A stretch of 18,767 nucleotides of DNA from M3007 sp038203695 (GCA_038203695.1 JBBRDQ010000093.1:1-18767), one strand, 5' to 3'; counted from the stretch's first letter, positions 1-7,093 are shown. The notes: generated by a model from the letters alone, not told the origin. Made by a program: numbers and translations.

Positions 1-1069
1 ATTTTTCAAACCCTTGTCCGCGGAAAATACCTTCCTGGTTCAGGTATTCGCCCAGCAGGTAATAACTGCTGTTGGCGCTGCCGCCTGCTGCACTGAGGCT
101 GTAACGCTGGATGGGGGCGCGGTTGAACACCTGCTTGAGCCAATTCACATCGGCCAGCGTATCGAGAATGGCGATATCAAAGGTGTCGAGTTGGCGGGGC
201 GCATCGCGCAATACGTTGGCATTTTTGATGGCCTCGTTGCGGATGGTCAGGTATTCGCGGGAATTGAGCACTTCCGGCAGTTTGCTGACTTCCGAAAAAC
301 CTACCGACATATCAAAATTGAAACGCGGCGCGCCGGATTTGCCTTTTTTCGTGGTGATTACAATAACGCCGTTGGCGGCCCGCGAACCGTAGATAGCCGC
401 CGCAGCGCCATCTTTCAGTACCTCGATCGACTCGATATCATTGGTGGAAAACATATTGATATTGCCGGTGGTCGGCACGCCGTCGATGATAAATAGCGGG
501 TTGTTGTTGCCCAGCGTACCGGCTCCGCGAATCCGCACAGCAATGTCGTCGCCCGGCGCGCCGGTTACCTGGGTGATTTGCAACCCGGGCGCTTGTCCCT
601 GCAACGCCTGATCGATACCGACCACGACCATCTTCTGCACATCAGATCCTTTCACCGAACTGATGGCCGAGGCCACGTCGGCGCGGATTTCCCGCTTGTA
701 ACCCGTGATCACCACATCATTCAACATGGATGAACCGGGCAGTAATAATACGTCGACTACACTGCGACCCTGCACCGGCACTTCCTGTTCTTCAAATCCG
801 GTATAGGTAAAACGCAGCGTTGCATCGGCGGAAGCGACGGCTAATTTATATGTGCCGTCCACATCCGTGATAGCCCCATTGGTCGTGCCTTTTTCGGCCA
901 CACTTACGCCGATGAGCGGTTGTTGATCTTCGCCCGATAAAATTGTTCCAGTGATCGTAATTTGTTGTGCCCCTGCGAGTTGGACAAAGCAGAGCAGCGC
1001 GGTCAATGTTCCCCAAAATAGCCGGGAAAAGTGGTTGGCATGACTATAGTGTTTGTGAAATTGCTTCAT
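1..1069 (-). CDS. SusC/RagA family TonB-linked outer-membrane transporter, N-terminal part
   Basis: The open frame runs from ATG at 1069 off the left edge, so only about the first 356 residues are present; a whole family member is usually about 1,000. A signal peptide (hydrophobic stretch about residues 17-34, ending in AGAQ) is followed by a CarboxypepD_reg-like beta-sandwich (about 38-112, with PLIGVSVAEKGTTNGAITD), a TonB box-like DVVITGY (118-124) and the plug domain (about 130-245), with the typical RIRGAGTLGNNNPLFIIDG and DIESIEVLKDGAAAAIYGSRAANGVI. By family knowledge it forms the outer-membrane barrel that, with a SusD lipoprotein, imports oligomeric substrates using TonB energy; susD would be expected just downstream, outside the window. 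It diverges from the AraC-type gene at 1257. A trehalose-related or other glucoside substrate is inferred only from the trehalase and permease nearby. The family is sure, the substrate is not. Confidence 0.96.
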   Translation of the reverse strand, partial: MKQFHKHYSHANHFSRLFWGTLTALLCFVQLAGAQQITITGTILSGEDQQPLIGVSVAEKGTTNGAITDVDGTYKLAVASADATLRFTYTGFEEQEVPVQGRSVVDVLLLPGSSMLNDVVITGYKREIRADVASAISSVKGSDVQKMVVVGIDQALQGQAPGLQITQVTGAPGDDIAVRIRGAGTLGNNNPLFIIDGVPTTGNINMFSTNDIESIEVLKDGAAAAIYGSRAANGVIVITTKKGKSGAPRFNFDMSVGFSEVSKLPEVLNSREYLTIRNEAIKNANVLRDAPRQLDTFDIAILDTLADVNWLKQVFNRAPIQRYSLSAAGGSANSSYYLLGEYLNQEGIFRGQGFEK

Positions 1070-1104
1070 GGTGCTCCCGTAATAAATGAATGGTTAATTT
1101 TCTG

Positions 1105-1132
1105 CAAAGTTCGGCCAGACTTTCTGGCCAAA
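1105..1132 (-). promoter_or_regulatory. Candidate susC promoter
   Basis: On the minus strand, TTTG (1132-1129) is followed 16 nt later by GAACTTTG (1112-1105), one base off the Bacteroidota -7 box TAnnTTTG. This leaves a leader of roughly 30 nt before the susC ATG at 1069. The spacer is almost wholly a palindrome (see 1113-1129), which suggests a regulated promoter. The -7 box is imperfect, so confidence is moderate. Confidence 0.45.
1113..1129. promoter_or_regulatory. Palindromic candidate operator in the susC-araC interval
   Basis: GGCCAGACTTTCTGGCC is a perfect inverted repeat with 7-bp arms and a 3-bp centre. It lies between the candidate -33 and -7 elements of susC and upstream of the divergent AraC-type gene. 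Its internal CCAGACTTT recurs at 1229-1237 in the leader of the regulator gene. Binding by the neighbouring AraC-type protein is inference; a hairpin in RNA is less likely if the promoter call is right, because the palindrome would then not be transcribed. Confidence 0.5.
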
Positions 1133-1174
1133 ATGAATCTTCCTGACAAAGGTCAACCTTTACCGAAACGGGAA

Positions 1175-1207
1175 TTGATACTTTAAAGCGAAATTGTGGT
1201 ACTTTTG
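1175..1207 (+). promoter_or_regulatory. Candidate promoter of the AraC-type regulator
   Basis: TACTTTTG at 1200-1207 is an exact match to TAnnTTTG, with TTG 22 nt upstream at 1175-1177. Transcription would begin near 1213 and give a leader of about 40 nt before the ATG at 1257. Confidence 0.55.
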
Positions 1208-1221
1208 TGAAACAGTTATTG

Positions 1222-1234
1222 GTCTGTACCAGAC
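1222..1234. promoter_or_regulatory. Inverted repeat in the regulator leader, possible autoregulatory site
   Basis: GTCTG-TAC-CAGAC is an inverted repeat with 5-bp arms just downstream of the predicted start of the regulator transcript. It overlaps a copy of CCAGACTTT (1229-1237) shared with the palindrome at 1113-1129. The position suits repression by a bound protein, but the arms are short and chance cannot be excluded. Confidence 0.3.
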
Positions 1235-1256
1235 TTTAAAAAATTAAATTTCAGAA

Positions 1257-2234
1257 ATGGATATCTACCGGGAAATAACTCCGCTCAAAGAACCCGACGT
1301 TTTTGTGCTGTTAGATTCATTCAATAATGGATTCGACTACCCGATTCACAACCACCCGGAATTTGAACTGAATCTCATCGCCGGCATTTCCGGCACCCGC
1401 ATCGTGGGCGACAGCACGGAGCGGTACACCAATTGTGATCTGGTGCTGCTGGGGCCTTATTTATACCATAAATGGGATGGTGACGCGGCATTGCAAGCGA
1501 GTGGCACCCCGTACCGGGTTATTACGATTCAGTTTGCCATGGATTTATTCGCCGGGCATCTGTTCCAGAAAGAGCGGTTTTATAAGATCCGGAAGTTGTT
1601 GCAGGACGCGGCGCGCGGCATTCAGTTTCAGGGTAAAACCTTCGAACTGGCCATGCAAAAAATGATCGGCATGACCGACGATAAAGGTTTTTCGAGCATT
1701 ATTGAGTTTATGCAGTTGCTCGATCTGTTGTCGCAGTCGACCGAGACAAAATTTCTCGCCAGCGAAGGTTTTACGCCACAGGCCCTGAAATCGGACAGCA
1801 ACCGCATCCAGCTGGTGTACGGTTATATCCTCAAAAACTTCGCCGACCACAATATCAAGATCAGTGCGGTAGCCGCTCTGGTCAACATGAGCAGTTCGGC
1901 CTTCAGCCACTTTTTCCAGAAATACACCAACAAGAGTTTCACACAGTTTTTGCTGGATGTGCGCATCGGCCACGCCTGCAAATTAGTGCTGAGTACCGAC
2001 GAGACGATCAACCAGATCTGTTACGCTTCGGGCTTCAACAACATCGCCAATTTCAACCGCCTGTTCAAAAAATACCGCTCCTGTACACCGATCGAATACC
2101 GGCAGCGCCATAAGGAAAAAAGCGAATTCGACTGGACCAAACAGATTACGCCCTGGCAGTTTTTGCCGCCGCAATCGGGCAAATTAGAAGCGTTGCGACC
2201 GGAGCGGTATTCGACGAAGTTGATCCATTTGTGA
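1257..2234 (+). CDS. AraC-family transcriptional regulator
   Basis: A 325-residue cytoplasmic DNA-binding protein. The N-terminal part (about 14-100) looks like the cupin-type ligand-binding domain of AraC regulators, with HNHPEFELNLI at 31-41, the usual His-rich strand. The C-terminal AraC domain has two helix-turn-helix units: KISAVAALVNMSSSAFSHFFQKY (about 201-223) and INQICYASGFNNIANFNRLFKKY (about 251-273), followed by the family's TPIEYR. It diverges from susC, and a trehalase and sugar permease lie beyond the inserted cassette, so the inducer is probably a sugar and the targets probably these uptake genes; both points are inference. The exact -7 box upstream supports this start. A tail of about 40 residues after the second helix-turn-helix has no clear role. 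Confidence 0.93.
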   Translation: MDIYREITPLKEPDVFVLLDSFNNGFDYPIHNHPEFELNLIAGISGTRIVGDSTERYTNCDLVLLGPYLYHKWDGDAALQASGTPYRVITIQFAMDLFAGHLFQKERFYKIRKLLQDAARGIQFQGKTFELAMQKMIGMTDDKGFSSIIEFMQLLDLLSQSTETKFLASEGFTPQALKSDSNRIQLVYGYILKNFADHNIKISAVAALVNMSSSAFSHFFQKYTNKSFTQFLLDVRIGHACKLVLSTDETINQICYASGFNNIANFNRLFKKYRSCTPIEYRQRHKEKSEFDWTKQITPWQFLPPQSGKLEALRPERYSTKLIHL

Positions 2235-2282
2235 GGGGGCTTGGGCATTTAATCCGAATTTTTATGTCTGCAATTTATGAGT

Positions 2283-2290
2283 TATTTTTG
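2283..2290 (+). promoter_or_regulatory. Bacteroidota -7 box of the three-gene cassette
   Basis: TATTTTTG followed by CACC is an exact TAnnTTTG box. It lies inside the longest possible form of the next ORF (ATG at 2277), so that upstream ATG should not be in the message. This moves the real start to 2307 or 2316. No convincing -33 element was found at the usual distance. Confidence 0.5.
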
Positions 2291-2315
2291 CACCTTTGTA
2301 TTTTTAATGCACAGT

Positions 2316-3062
2316 ATGTACCAACAAAAATTAAATAAAGCGCCCTTACAAGAAGTTATTTTCGAGATGTTTTGGAAACTTCCATTAGACGAAAGTGGTT
2401 TCCCAAATGACCCAGGGTTCCAATTAGCACAAGGAGTCTTTGATTCCAAAATTTTAAATTATTTTCCGGTTCGTAAAAAATTAGTACCCGACTCTCTGAA
2501 TCTTAGCGTGTATCCTCTACTTGTATATCAGTTTTGGAAAGATGAATTAACCTGGCCCGTTGTACAATTTGGTCCAGGTATATTAACCCTCAACGATACT
2601 GAAAAAAACTACATTTGGAAAGATAACTTTCTTCTTAATATTGAAAAAGCCATTCAAATTTTACAAAGTAGTTATCAGTTTAATCTGCAAATTGAGCGCG
2701 TGCGTCTTCAATATATTGATGCTGTCGAATATGACGGAGAACAAGAAACGGCAACTGACTTTATGGCTCGTAATATGAATATAGTTTTGAAAAATAACTA
2801 CCCGGAAGCAGGTTCTCAAAAAAGTATAGACATTACGCAATCGTTTCAGTTGGAAAACGATTCTATATTACAATTAAGAATACAAAACGGTGTTCATAAT
2901 AAAACAGGTAATCCGGCAATTTTATGGACAACTGCGGTGGAAAAAACGGATAACTTAGATTTTGAGTCACTTTTTAAATGGCTTGAATACGCGCACAAGA
3001 CCACGTCAGAGACCTTCATGAATATGCTAAATCCCGATTTCTATGCTAATTTCAACGCCTGA
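2316..3062 (+). CDS. TIGR04255-like protein of unknown function, first gene of a three-gene cassette
   Basis: From ATG 2316 the protein has 248 residues, with no signal peptide or membrane segment. It opens with KLNKAPLQEVIFEMFWKLP, resembling the N-terminus of the sporadically distributed TIGR04255 family (Pro, then a Glu-Val/Ile strand). The central FGPGILTLND..Y.W..F segment and the C-terminal helical stretch fit the same family, as recalled from memory. No function is established for the family, and no catalytic motif is visible. The start is set by the TATTTTTG box at 2283-2290; ATG 2307 is an alternative and ATG 2277 is unlikely. The stop overlaps the next gene by 20 nt, implying coupled translation. 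Base composition is low (19 G+C in 2641-2700) beside the GC-rich trehalase (45 in 4621-4680), which suggests acquisition by transfer. Confidence 0.72.
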   Translation: MYQQKLNKAPLQEVIFEMFWKLPLDESGFPNDPGFQLAQGVFDSKILNYFPVRKKLVPDSLNLSVYPLLVYQFWKDELTWPVVQFGPGILTLNDTEKNYIWKDNFLLNIEKAIQILQSSYQFNLQIERVRLQYIDAVEYDGEQETATDFMARNMNIVLKNNYPEAGSQKSIDITQSFQLENDSILQLRIQNGVHNKTGNPAILWTTAVEKTDNLDFESLFKWLEYAHKTTSETFMNMLNPDFYANFNA

Positions 3063-3513
3063 TTTCACACCGATAAATTCCCGCCCTTTGCTAACCCAAA
3101 CTGTTAGAACAGTAAGGACGCTGGATAAAAATGTTTTTGGGTTAGGATCAGCTCGCTTTCCGCTGAATGAAAGAGTATCTCGTCTGCTTAATGAGTTTAA
3201 GCGATTGGAAACAAATTGGGACGAAGATGGAGCACTTCCACCGAGTTCCACAGTTATTCGCCAAGCCGAGAATTTAGTTGATTTGCTCCAGATTGCCGGT
3301 CAAAAAGTATATCACATTGCTCCCGGACCCAATGGTGAAATTATGATTGATCTCCGGGAAAACGGGAATTCCGTTGAAATTTTAATTTATCCGACGTATG
3401 CAAAATTTGTCAGATTTCCAGTCGTTGGTAGCCCAACACAAGGGGAATTTGACGACCATCAATTACCAAATATCCTGAAATGGCTACATGAAAAAACAGA
3501 GGCTCCTCGTTGA
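3043..3513 (+). CDS. Small hypothetical protein with an NWDEDGALPPS motif, second gene of the cassette
   Basis: A 156-residue soluble protein of unknown function. A variable N-terminus of about 40 residues precedes a helix (LNERVSRLLNEFKRLETNWD) that leads into NWDEDGALPPS (58-68). A second helix follows, then a strand-rich half with GPNGEIMIDLRENGNSVEILI and YAKFVRFPV. I recall small proteins with a similar N-W-D-x-x-G-A-x-P-P-S core beside TIGR04255-type genes, but this is memory, not a search. It starts inside the previous gene (20-nt overlap) and ends inside the next (26-nt overlap), so the three products are probably made together. No metal-binding, nuclease or membrane signature is visible. 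Confidence 0.72.
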   Translation: MLISTPDFTPINSRPLLTQTVRTVRTLDKNVFGLGSARFPLNERVSRLLNEFKRLETNWDEDGALPPSSTVIRQAENLVDLLQIAGQKVYHIAPGPNGEIMIDLRENGNSVEILIYPTYAKFVRFPVVGSPTQGEFDDHQLPNILKWLHEKTEAPR

Positions 3514-3874
3514 ACAATCAGAATGGTTGTATCGCCGCTCCTATTCTCTTCCATTAAAAAATTATATGAATCCAGATGGAACTGCTACATCACGGGTGTT
3601 CAAACTACGTGAAAAAGATGGCGGCGAATTATCTGTTGATGTAAAAAGTAAGACGACAAGCGAAATCTCAATAGGTGATAGTTCAAAATACATGCTTTTT
3701 GAAATTGCCAATCAGGATATACTCGATACAGACCTGTTAACATATCATGATCCTTGTACGCTTGAAACCCACGGCTATGTCAATGTTGCCCATGCAGTAA
3801 TTGTTGGAATGGCAATAGATGATGACATGACGCCAGGTCTACTGGCCCGCCGGTCTAAAAGGGTTGTTTTATAA
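3488..3874 (+). CDS. Small hypothetical protein, third gene of the cassette
   Basis: A 128-residue soluble protein of unknown function. It has EWLYRRSYS near the N-terminus (12-20), SRVFKLREKDGGELSVDV in the middle, and a C-terminal block with VNVAHAVIVGM (98-108) and GLLARRSKRV. The His-Ala-x-x-x-Gly block and closing Leu-Ala-Arg pattern look like a conserved core rather than random coding. ATG 3488 overlaps the end of the second gene by 26 nt. It is as AT-rich as its two partners (19 G+C in 3661-3720). Nothing after its stop resembles an intrinsic terminator, and the next gene converges from the other strand. Confidence 0.68.
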   Translation: MKKQRLLVEQSEWLYRRSYSLPLKNYMNPDGTATSRVFKLREKDGGELSVDVKSKTTSEISIGDSSKYMLFEIANQDILDTDLLTYHDPCTLETHGYVNVAHAVIVGMAIDDDMTPGLLARRSKRVVL

Positions 3875-3961
3875 GCCTCTTTACGTTGACTATATACAAT
3901 TATGATTGATAGTTTGGATGCGCAGTCTGCATTCAATGAAAATAGCAAACTCTTGCCCGCT

Positions 3962-5440
3962 TTATAGCACCATCGCCAGAAACACCCCATTTGTCCACCC
4001 AAACCCGTCCTGGTTCGGGTACTCACCCCCGCCACCAGCGCCGCCTTCCCCGAAAACGTTGTATTTTTCCATCATTTTGCCGGTTTCGGCGTAGGTGTTT
4101 TGGCAGGTATTTAGCCAGTTCGTCCGGACTTCAGTCGCTAAGCGCAGTAAGTCGTAGTTGAGCAATCCACGGTAAGCGATCCATTGCAGCGGTGCCCAGC
4201 CATTGGGCGCGTCCCACTGCTGACCGCTGCGGTGCAGGGTGGTGGACAGCCCGCCCGATTGCAGGAATTTATCTTCCACTATCCTGGCGACGCGTTCAGC
4301 CGCTTCGGCCGGTGCCAGGCTGAAAAATAACGGAAACAGCGCGGCCAGGGTATAATGCGGCGTTTGCGCACTGGTTTTGTAGTCAAAATCGAAGTAAAAC
4401 CCCGCTGTTTCCTGCCAGCAATAGTGCTGGATCGCATCGGCGCGCAGCACGGCGGCAGCATAGTACTGTTCGGCCAGTGCTTCCTGTCCGCCCGATTCGT
4501 ACGTTTCGGCCAGTTTTTTCTCTAAAAACCACAGTAAACAGTTCAAATCGACCGGTACAATATCGGTGGTGTGAATGCTGGCGAATGTATCGGCGTCGGC
4601 AAACCAGCGGCTGCTGAAATCCCAGCCCGACTCGGCGGCGGCGCGGATATGCCGGTACATTGCCTCGGGCGGCTGCTCCGACGCATGGGCCAGTTCCACG
4701 TCTTCGCGGTACGATTCCGGGCGGGGTGTCGCATGTTCATCCCAGTAGCGATTCAATATCGCGCCATCGGGCAACAGTACCACGCGGTGCAGCGCGGCGT
4801 GCGACGGTGTCAGCAGATCGTGCCCGCGCATCCAGAAATGGTATTCGCGCTCCAGTTGCGGCAGGTATTGTTGCCAGATCGCCGCGCCTTTTGTTTCGGC
4901 CAGCAGGCCGACCATCAGCGCAAAAAACGGCGGTTGCGAACGACCCAGATAATACGCGCGGTTGCCGTTGGGGATGTAACCGACTTGATCGATCAGTTGC
5001 GCGAAATTGTCCACCATACTTTGCATCAGGTCTTGGCGGCCCGAGCGCTGCAAGCCCAGCATGGTAAAGTAACTGTCCCAGTAGTAAATCTCCCGGAAAC
5101 GCCCGCCCGGCACAATATACGGCTGCGCCAGCGGGATGAGCGAACTGCCCTGCTCCGCGTCGGGTTGGCGGGTCAGCACATCCCACAACGCCGCAATATG
5201 TTCGGCTGCTGAGCGATTGGGATCGCTTTGATAGTTCGTCTGTGGCGCGGCTGGTTCGTCGAAATGCTGCGTTACAAATACCTTCAGGTCAAATCCAGGC
5301 TGATTGCGCTCCGCCTCATATTGCGCCTGAATATGCGCCAGGTCGCCTTTTGGAACACAGTCGGGAAAGGTTTTGCCATCGGTGTAGATCGCCTGCATTT
5401 GGACGGCTTCGAAGAGTGGTGTTAGTTCGTGAATATACAT
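3962..5440 (-). CDS. treF: Alpha,alpha-trehalase, glycoside hydrolase family 37, cytoplasmic type
   Basis: This enzyme hydrolyses trehalose to two glucose molecules. The 492-residue product has both trehalase signatures: PGGRFREIYYWDSY at 111-124 and QQWDAPNGWAP at 407-417. It also has SGWDFSSRW (271-279), whose Asp274 aligns with the catalytic acid described for E. coli Tre37A, and the C-terminal EKYNV plus GGGGEYPNQDGFGWTNG (469-485). No signal peptide is present: the N-terminus (HELTPLFEAVQ...DGKTFPDCVPKGD) reads directly into the fold as in cytosolic TreF, so it should act after uptake by the neighbouring permease. It lies downstream of that permease on the same strand, across a repeat-rich 263-bp gap, and converges with the three-gene cassette. 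The family is certain; the treF rather than treA label rests on the absence of a signal peptide. Confidence 0.95.
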   Translation of the reverse strand: MYIHELTPLFEAVQMQAIYTDGKTFPDCVPKGDLAHIQAQYEAERNQPGFDLKVFVTQHFDEPAAPQTNYQSDPNRSAAEHIAALWDVLTRQPDAEQGSSLIPLAQPYIVPGGRFREIYYWDSYFTMLGLQRSGRQDLMQSMVDNFAQLIDQVGYIPNGNRAYYLGRSQPPFFALMVGLLAETKGAAIWQQYLPQLEREYHFWMRGHDLLTPSHAALHRVVLLPDGAILNRYWDEHATPRPESYREDVELAHASEQPPEAMYRHIRAAAESGWDFSSRWFADADTFASIHTTDIVPVDLNCLLWFLEKKLAETYESGGQEALAEQYYAAAVLRADAIQHYCWQETAGFYFDFDYKTSAQTPHYTLAALFPLFFSLAPAEAAERVARIVEDKFLQSGGLSTTLHRSGQQWDAPNGWAPLQWIAYRGLLNYDLLRLATEVRTNWLNTCQNTYAETGKMMEKYNVFGEGGAGGGGEYPNQDGFGWTNGVFLAMVL

Positions 5441-5460
5441 TTTTTTAATTACGAATTACA

Positions 5461-5625
5461 AATCAATTACGAATTAAAAATTACGAATTACGGTATTGAT
5501 TTGTAATTCGGATCATTCGTTGATATGATGAGATGTTGATTGTTAATAGTTTAACAGGGTTTTCATGTTGCCTTTACGGATGTACTATTGATTCGTAATT
5601 CGTAATTTTTAATTCGTAATTGATT
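5461..5625. repeat. Perfect 32-nt inverted repeat between permease and trehalase genes
   Basis: Bases 5461-5492 are the exact reverse complement of 5594-5625, separated by 101 nt. The arms are made of the unit AATTACGAATT / AATTCGTAATT, which occurs at 5447-5457, 5465-5475 and 5479-5489 on the left and inverted at 5597-5607 and 5611-5621 on the right. Any transcript running from the permease into the trehalase would contain a long AU-rich stem. Confidence 0.9.
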
Positions 5626-5705
5626 ATTAATGGTTTAACGGGTATTTCACGTTGCCTTGGCGGATGTGCTCTTGATTCGTAATTCGTAATTTTTAATTCG
5701 TAATT
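5538..5705. repeat. 84-bp tandem duplication upstream of the trehalase gene
   Basis: Two adjacent, slightly diverged copies lie at 5538-5621 and 5622-5705. Each has a GTTTAAC...GTTGCCTT..CGGATGT core followed by the same AATTCGTAATT-rich tail. The second copy reaches the stop codon of the permease gene (5704-5706). The interval 5441-5703 holds no convincing ORF and no clear trehalase promoter box. Confidence 0.88.
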
Positions 5706-6936
5706 AATTTAATCCTAGTTTGGTTTTCCGATTGAACAAAAACAACAACACCAGCAGAATACTCATCGGGATCAGTGAAAAATAAAACGCCGACTGTCCG
5801 CCATAGGCTTCAAAAATATGTCCGGTAATGATCGAACCGGTCGTGCCGCCAAGGGCGGAGAAAATCACGATCAGGCCCGACATGATAGCGTGCTTCCGGG
5901 CGGGTAAGGTGCTGAGAATGACCGAGTTAATGGCGGGATAGATGGGTGCGAGAAATAACCCGATCAGCGGAAAAATAAAGGCCGCCAGCGGTGCATTGCC
6001 CCAGCCGGTTACCGTACCTCCACTAATATCTTTGGCCAGCGGAATGGCGACCAATACCAGCGCACCGGCGCAGACTAAGCAGATCATCAGTACCATAAAC
6101 CAGTGGATATAGCGCAAGACGATCCCGGCCAAAAAACGCCCGACCGCTGTGGAAATCGCCAGGATGCCCGCCATTTGGATGCTCAACGTGTTGGGCAAAT
6201 GCAGTACCTGGCTATTGAAGGTGGGCAGCCAACTCATGATGCTCTGCTCGATCAACACATAAATAAAGGCCGATGCCACGAATAACAATACCAGCGGTAC
6301 GATCGCCAGCCGGAACATTTCCACAAAATCCTGGGCCAACGACTGTTGTGCGGGTGGTTTTACGGAAGATTCATCCAGTCTGGTCGTCCACAGCAGCAGA
6401 AACGCCGCCGCTGCAATACCGGCCAGCAGGTAATACACCCGCAGCCACGAGGTGCTTTCCGGGTGCGCATCATCGACAAAAGCGCTGAAGACAAAATAGC
6501 CCGAAAAGATGCCCACCATGAAAAACGATTCGATAAAATTCATGAAACTGGCGTGCTCGCGTTGGTCGGTTGTGACCAGCCCGATGGTGGCGTATACCGA
6601 CATTTTGATCAGCGCAAAACTGGCACCGGTCATGGCGAACAACAATTTGGTCATCGCAAAACTGGGCAGAGAAGGCATCAGCAGACATCCCGCCGCCACC
6701 ATACCCAAGGCCACCAACATGGCATTTTTATAGCCGATCCGGGTTACAAAAGAAGCCAGCAGGAACGAAACGCCGGCAATGCTCAAGTCTTTAAAGGCTT
6801 CCAGAATACTGGCCGACGATTCCGACACGCCGTAATTGCCCTGCACTTGCAGGATGACTATGCCGACGCTGTTGAGCAGGATGGCAAAGACAAAGTAATT
6901 GAGAAAGAGGGAAAGTTTGATCTGCCAATTGGACAT
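5704..6936 (-). CDS. MFS sugar permease, FHS (FucP/TsgA)-like
   Basis: An inner-membrane transporter of 410 residues from ATG 6936, with roughly 12 hydrophobic segments (for example LSLFLNYFVFAILLNSVGIVIL near the start and MSILLVLLFLF near the end). It has the usual central cytoplasmic loop between the two halves (after WTTRLDESS). The loop after the second segment (FVTRIGYKNAM) sits where the MFS motif A normally lies. Family resemblance and the trehalase downstream suggest it imports trehalose or a related sugar by cation symport, but no substrate-defining residue can be read. ATG 6993 is the longest start; ATG 6936 is preferred because a -7 box at 6977-6970 would start transcription downstream of 6993 and because the MSNWQ start leads straight into the first membrane helix. 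Confidence 0.88.
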   Translation of the reverse strand: MSNWQIKLSLFLNYFVFAILLNSVGIVILQVQGNYGVSESSASILEAFKDLSIAGVSFLLASFVTRIGYKNAMLVALGMVAAGCLLMPSLPSFAMTKLLFAMTGASFALIKMSVYATIGLVTTDQREHASFMNFIESFFMVGIFSGYFVFSAFVDDAHPESTSWLRVYYLLAGIAAAAFLLLWTTRLDESSVKPPAQQSLAQDFVEMFRLAIVPLVLLFVASAFIYVLIEQSIMSWLPTFNSQVLHLPNTLSIQMAGILAISTAVGRFLAGIVLRYIHWFMVLMICLVCAGALVLVAIPLAKDISGGTVTGWGNAPLAAFIFPLIGLFLAPIYPAINSVILSTLPARKHAIMSGLIVIFSALGGTTGSIITGHIFEAYGGQSAFYFSLIPMSILLVLLFLFNRKTKLGLN

Positions 6937-6969
6937 CGCGTTGCGGCCGGTGGTTAAATTCAGGCCGGG

Positions 6970-6977
6970 CAAATGTA
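6970..6977 (-). promoter_or_regulatory. -7 box of the sugar permease gene
   Basis: The minus strand reads TACATTTG, an exact TAnnTTTG match, about 33 nt upstream of ATG 6936. It argues against the ATGs at 6993 and 6981. A TTTG at 6994-6991 is only 13 nt further up, shorter than usual, so the -33 element is uncertain. Confidence 0.5.
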
Positions 6978-7008
6978 GCATATTAACCGACAAACCCGAA
7001 TTACCATG

Positions 7009-7056
7009 TTAAACAAAGGCGCTCAACGATCTTATTCGTTGAGCGCCTTTGTTTAA
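7009..7056 (-). terminator. Intrinsic terminator with a perfect 21-bp stem
   Basis: Bases 7009-7029 and 7036-7056 are exact reverse complements around a 6-nt loop. The GC-rich middle (GGCGCTCAACGA) is flanked by AAACAAA/TTTGTTT, so a U-rich side follows the stem on either strand. It lies after the stop of the lipoprotein gene (7129) and before the permease promoter, insulating the two. Confidence 0.85.
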
Positions 7057-7093
7057 TGATGAATGCTGCTTCGTTTATTGAACAGGAAGTAAG

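Noticed and set aside
14..496. 160-residue plus-strand ORF at the left edge
   Set aside because: It is antisense to the plug region of susC, whose minus-strand reading has signal peptide, TonB box and plug motifs.
2277..2315. Upstream ATG extending the first cassette gene
   Set aside because: The extension spans the TATTTTTG promoter box and adds a hydrophobic leader not expected before the family's N-terminus.
3914..3936. Possible hairpin after the three-gene cassette (GGATGC / GCATTC)
   Set aside because: Only six pairs including a wobble and no T-run, too weak to call a terminator.
4571..5212. 213-residue plus-strand ORF
   Set aside because: It lies wholly antisense to the trehalase gene, whose frame contains both trehalase signatures; the composition is that of a GC-rich shadow frame.
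6346..6957. 203-residue plus-strand ORF rich in Gln, His and Arg
   Set aside because: It is the antisense shadow of the permease gene; no domain or hydrophobic pattern of its own.
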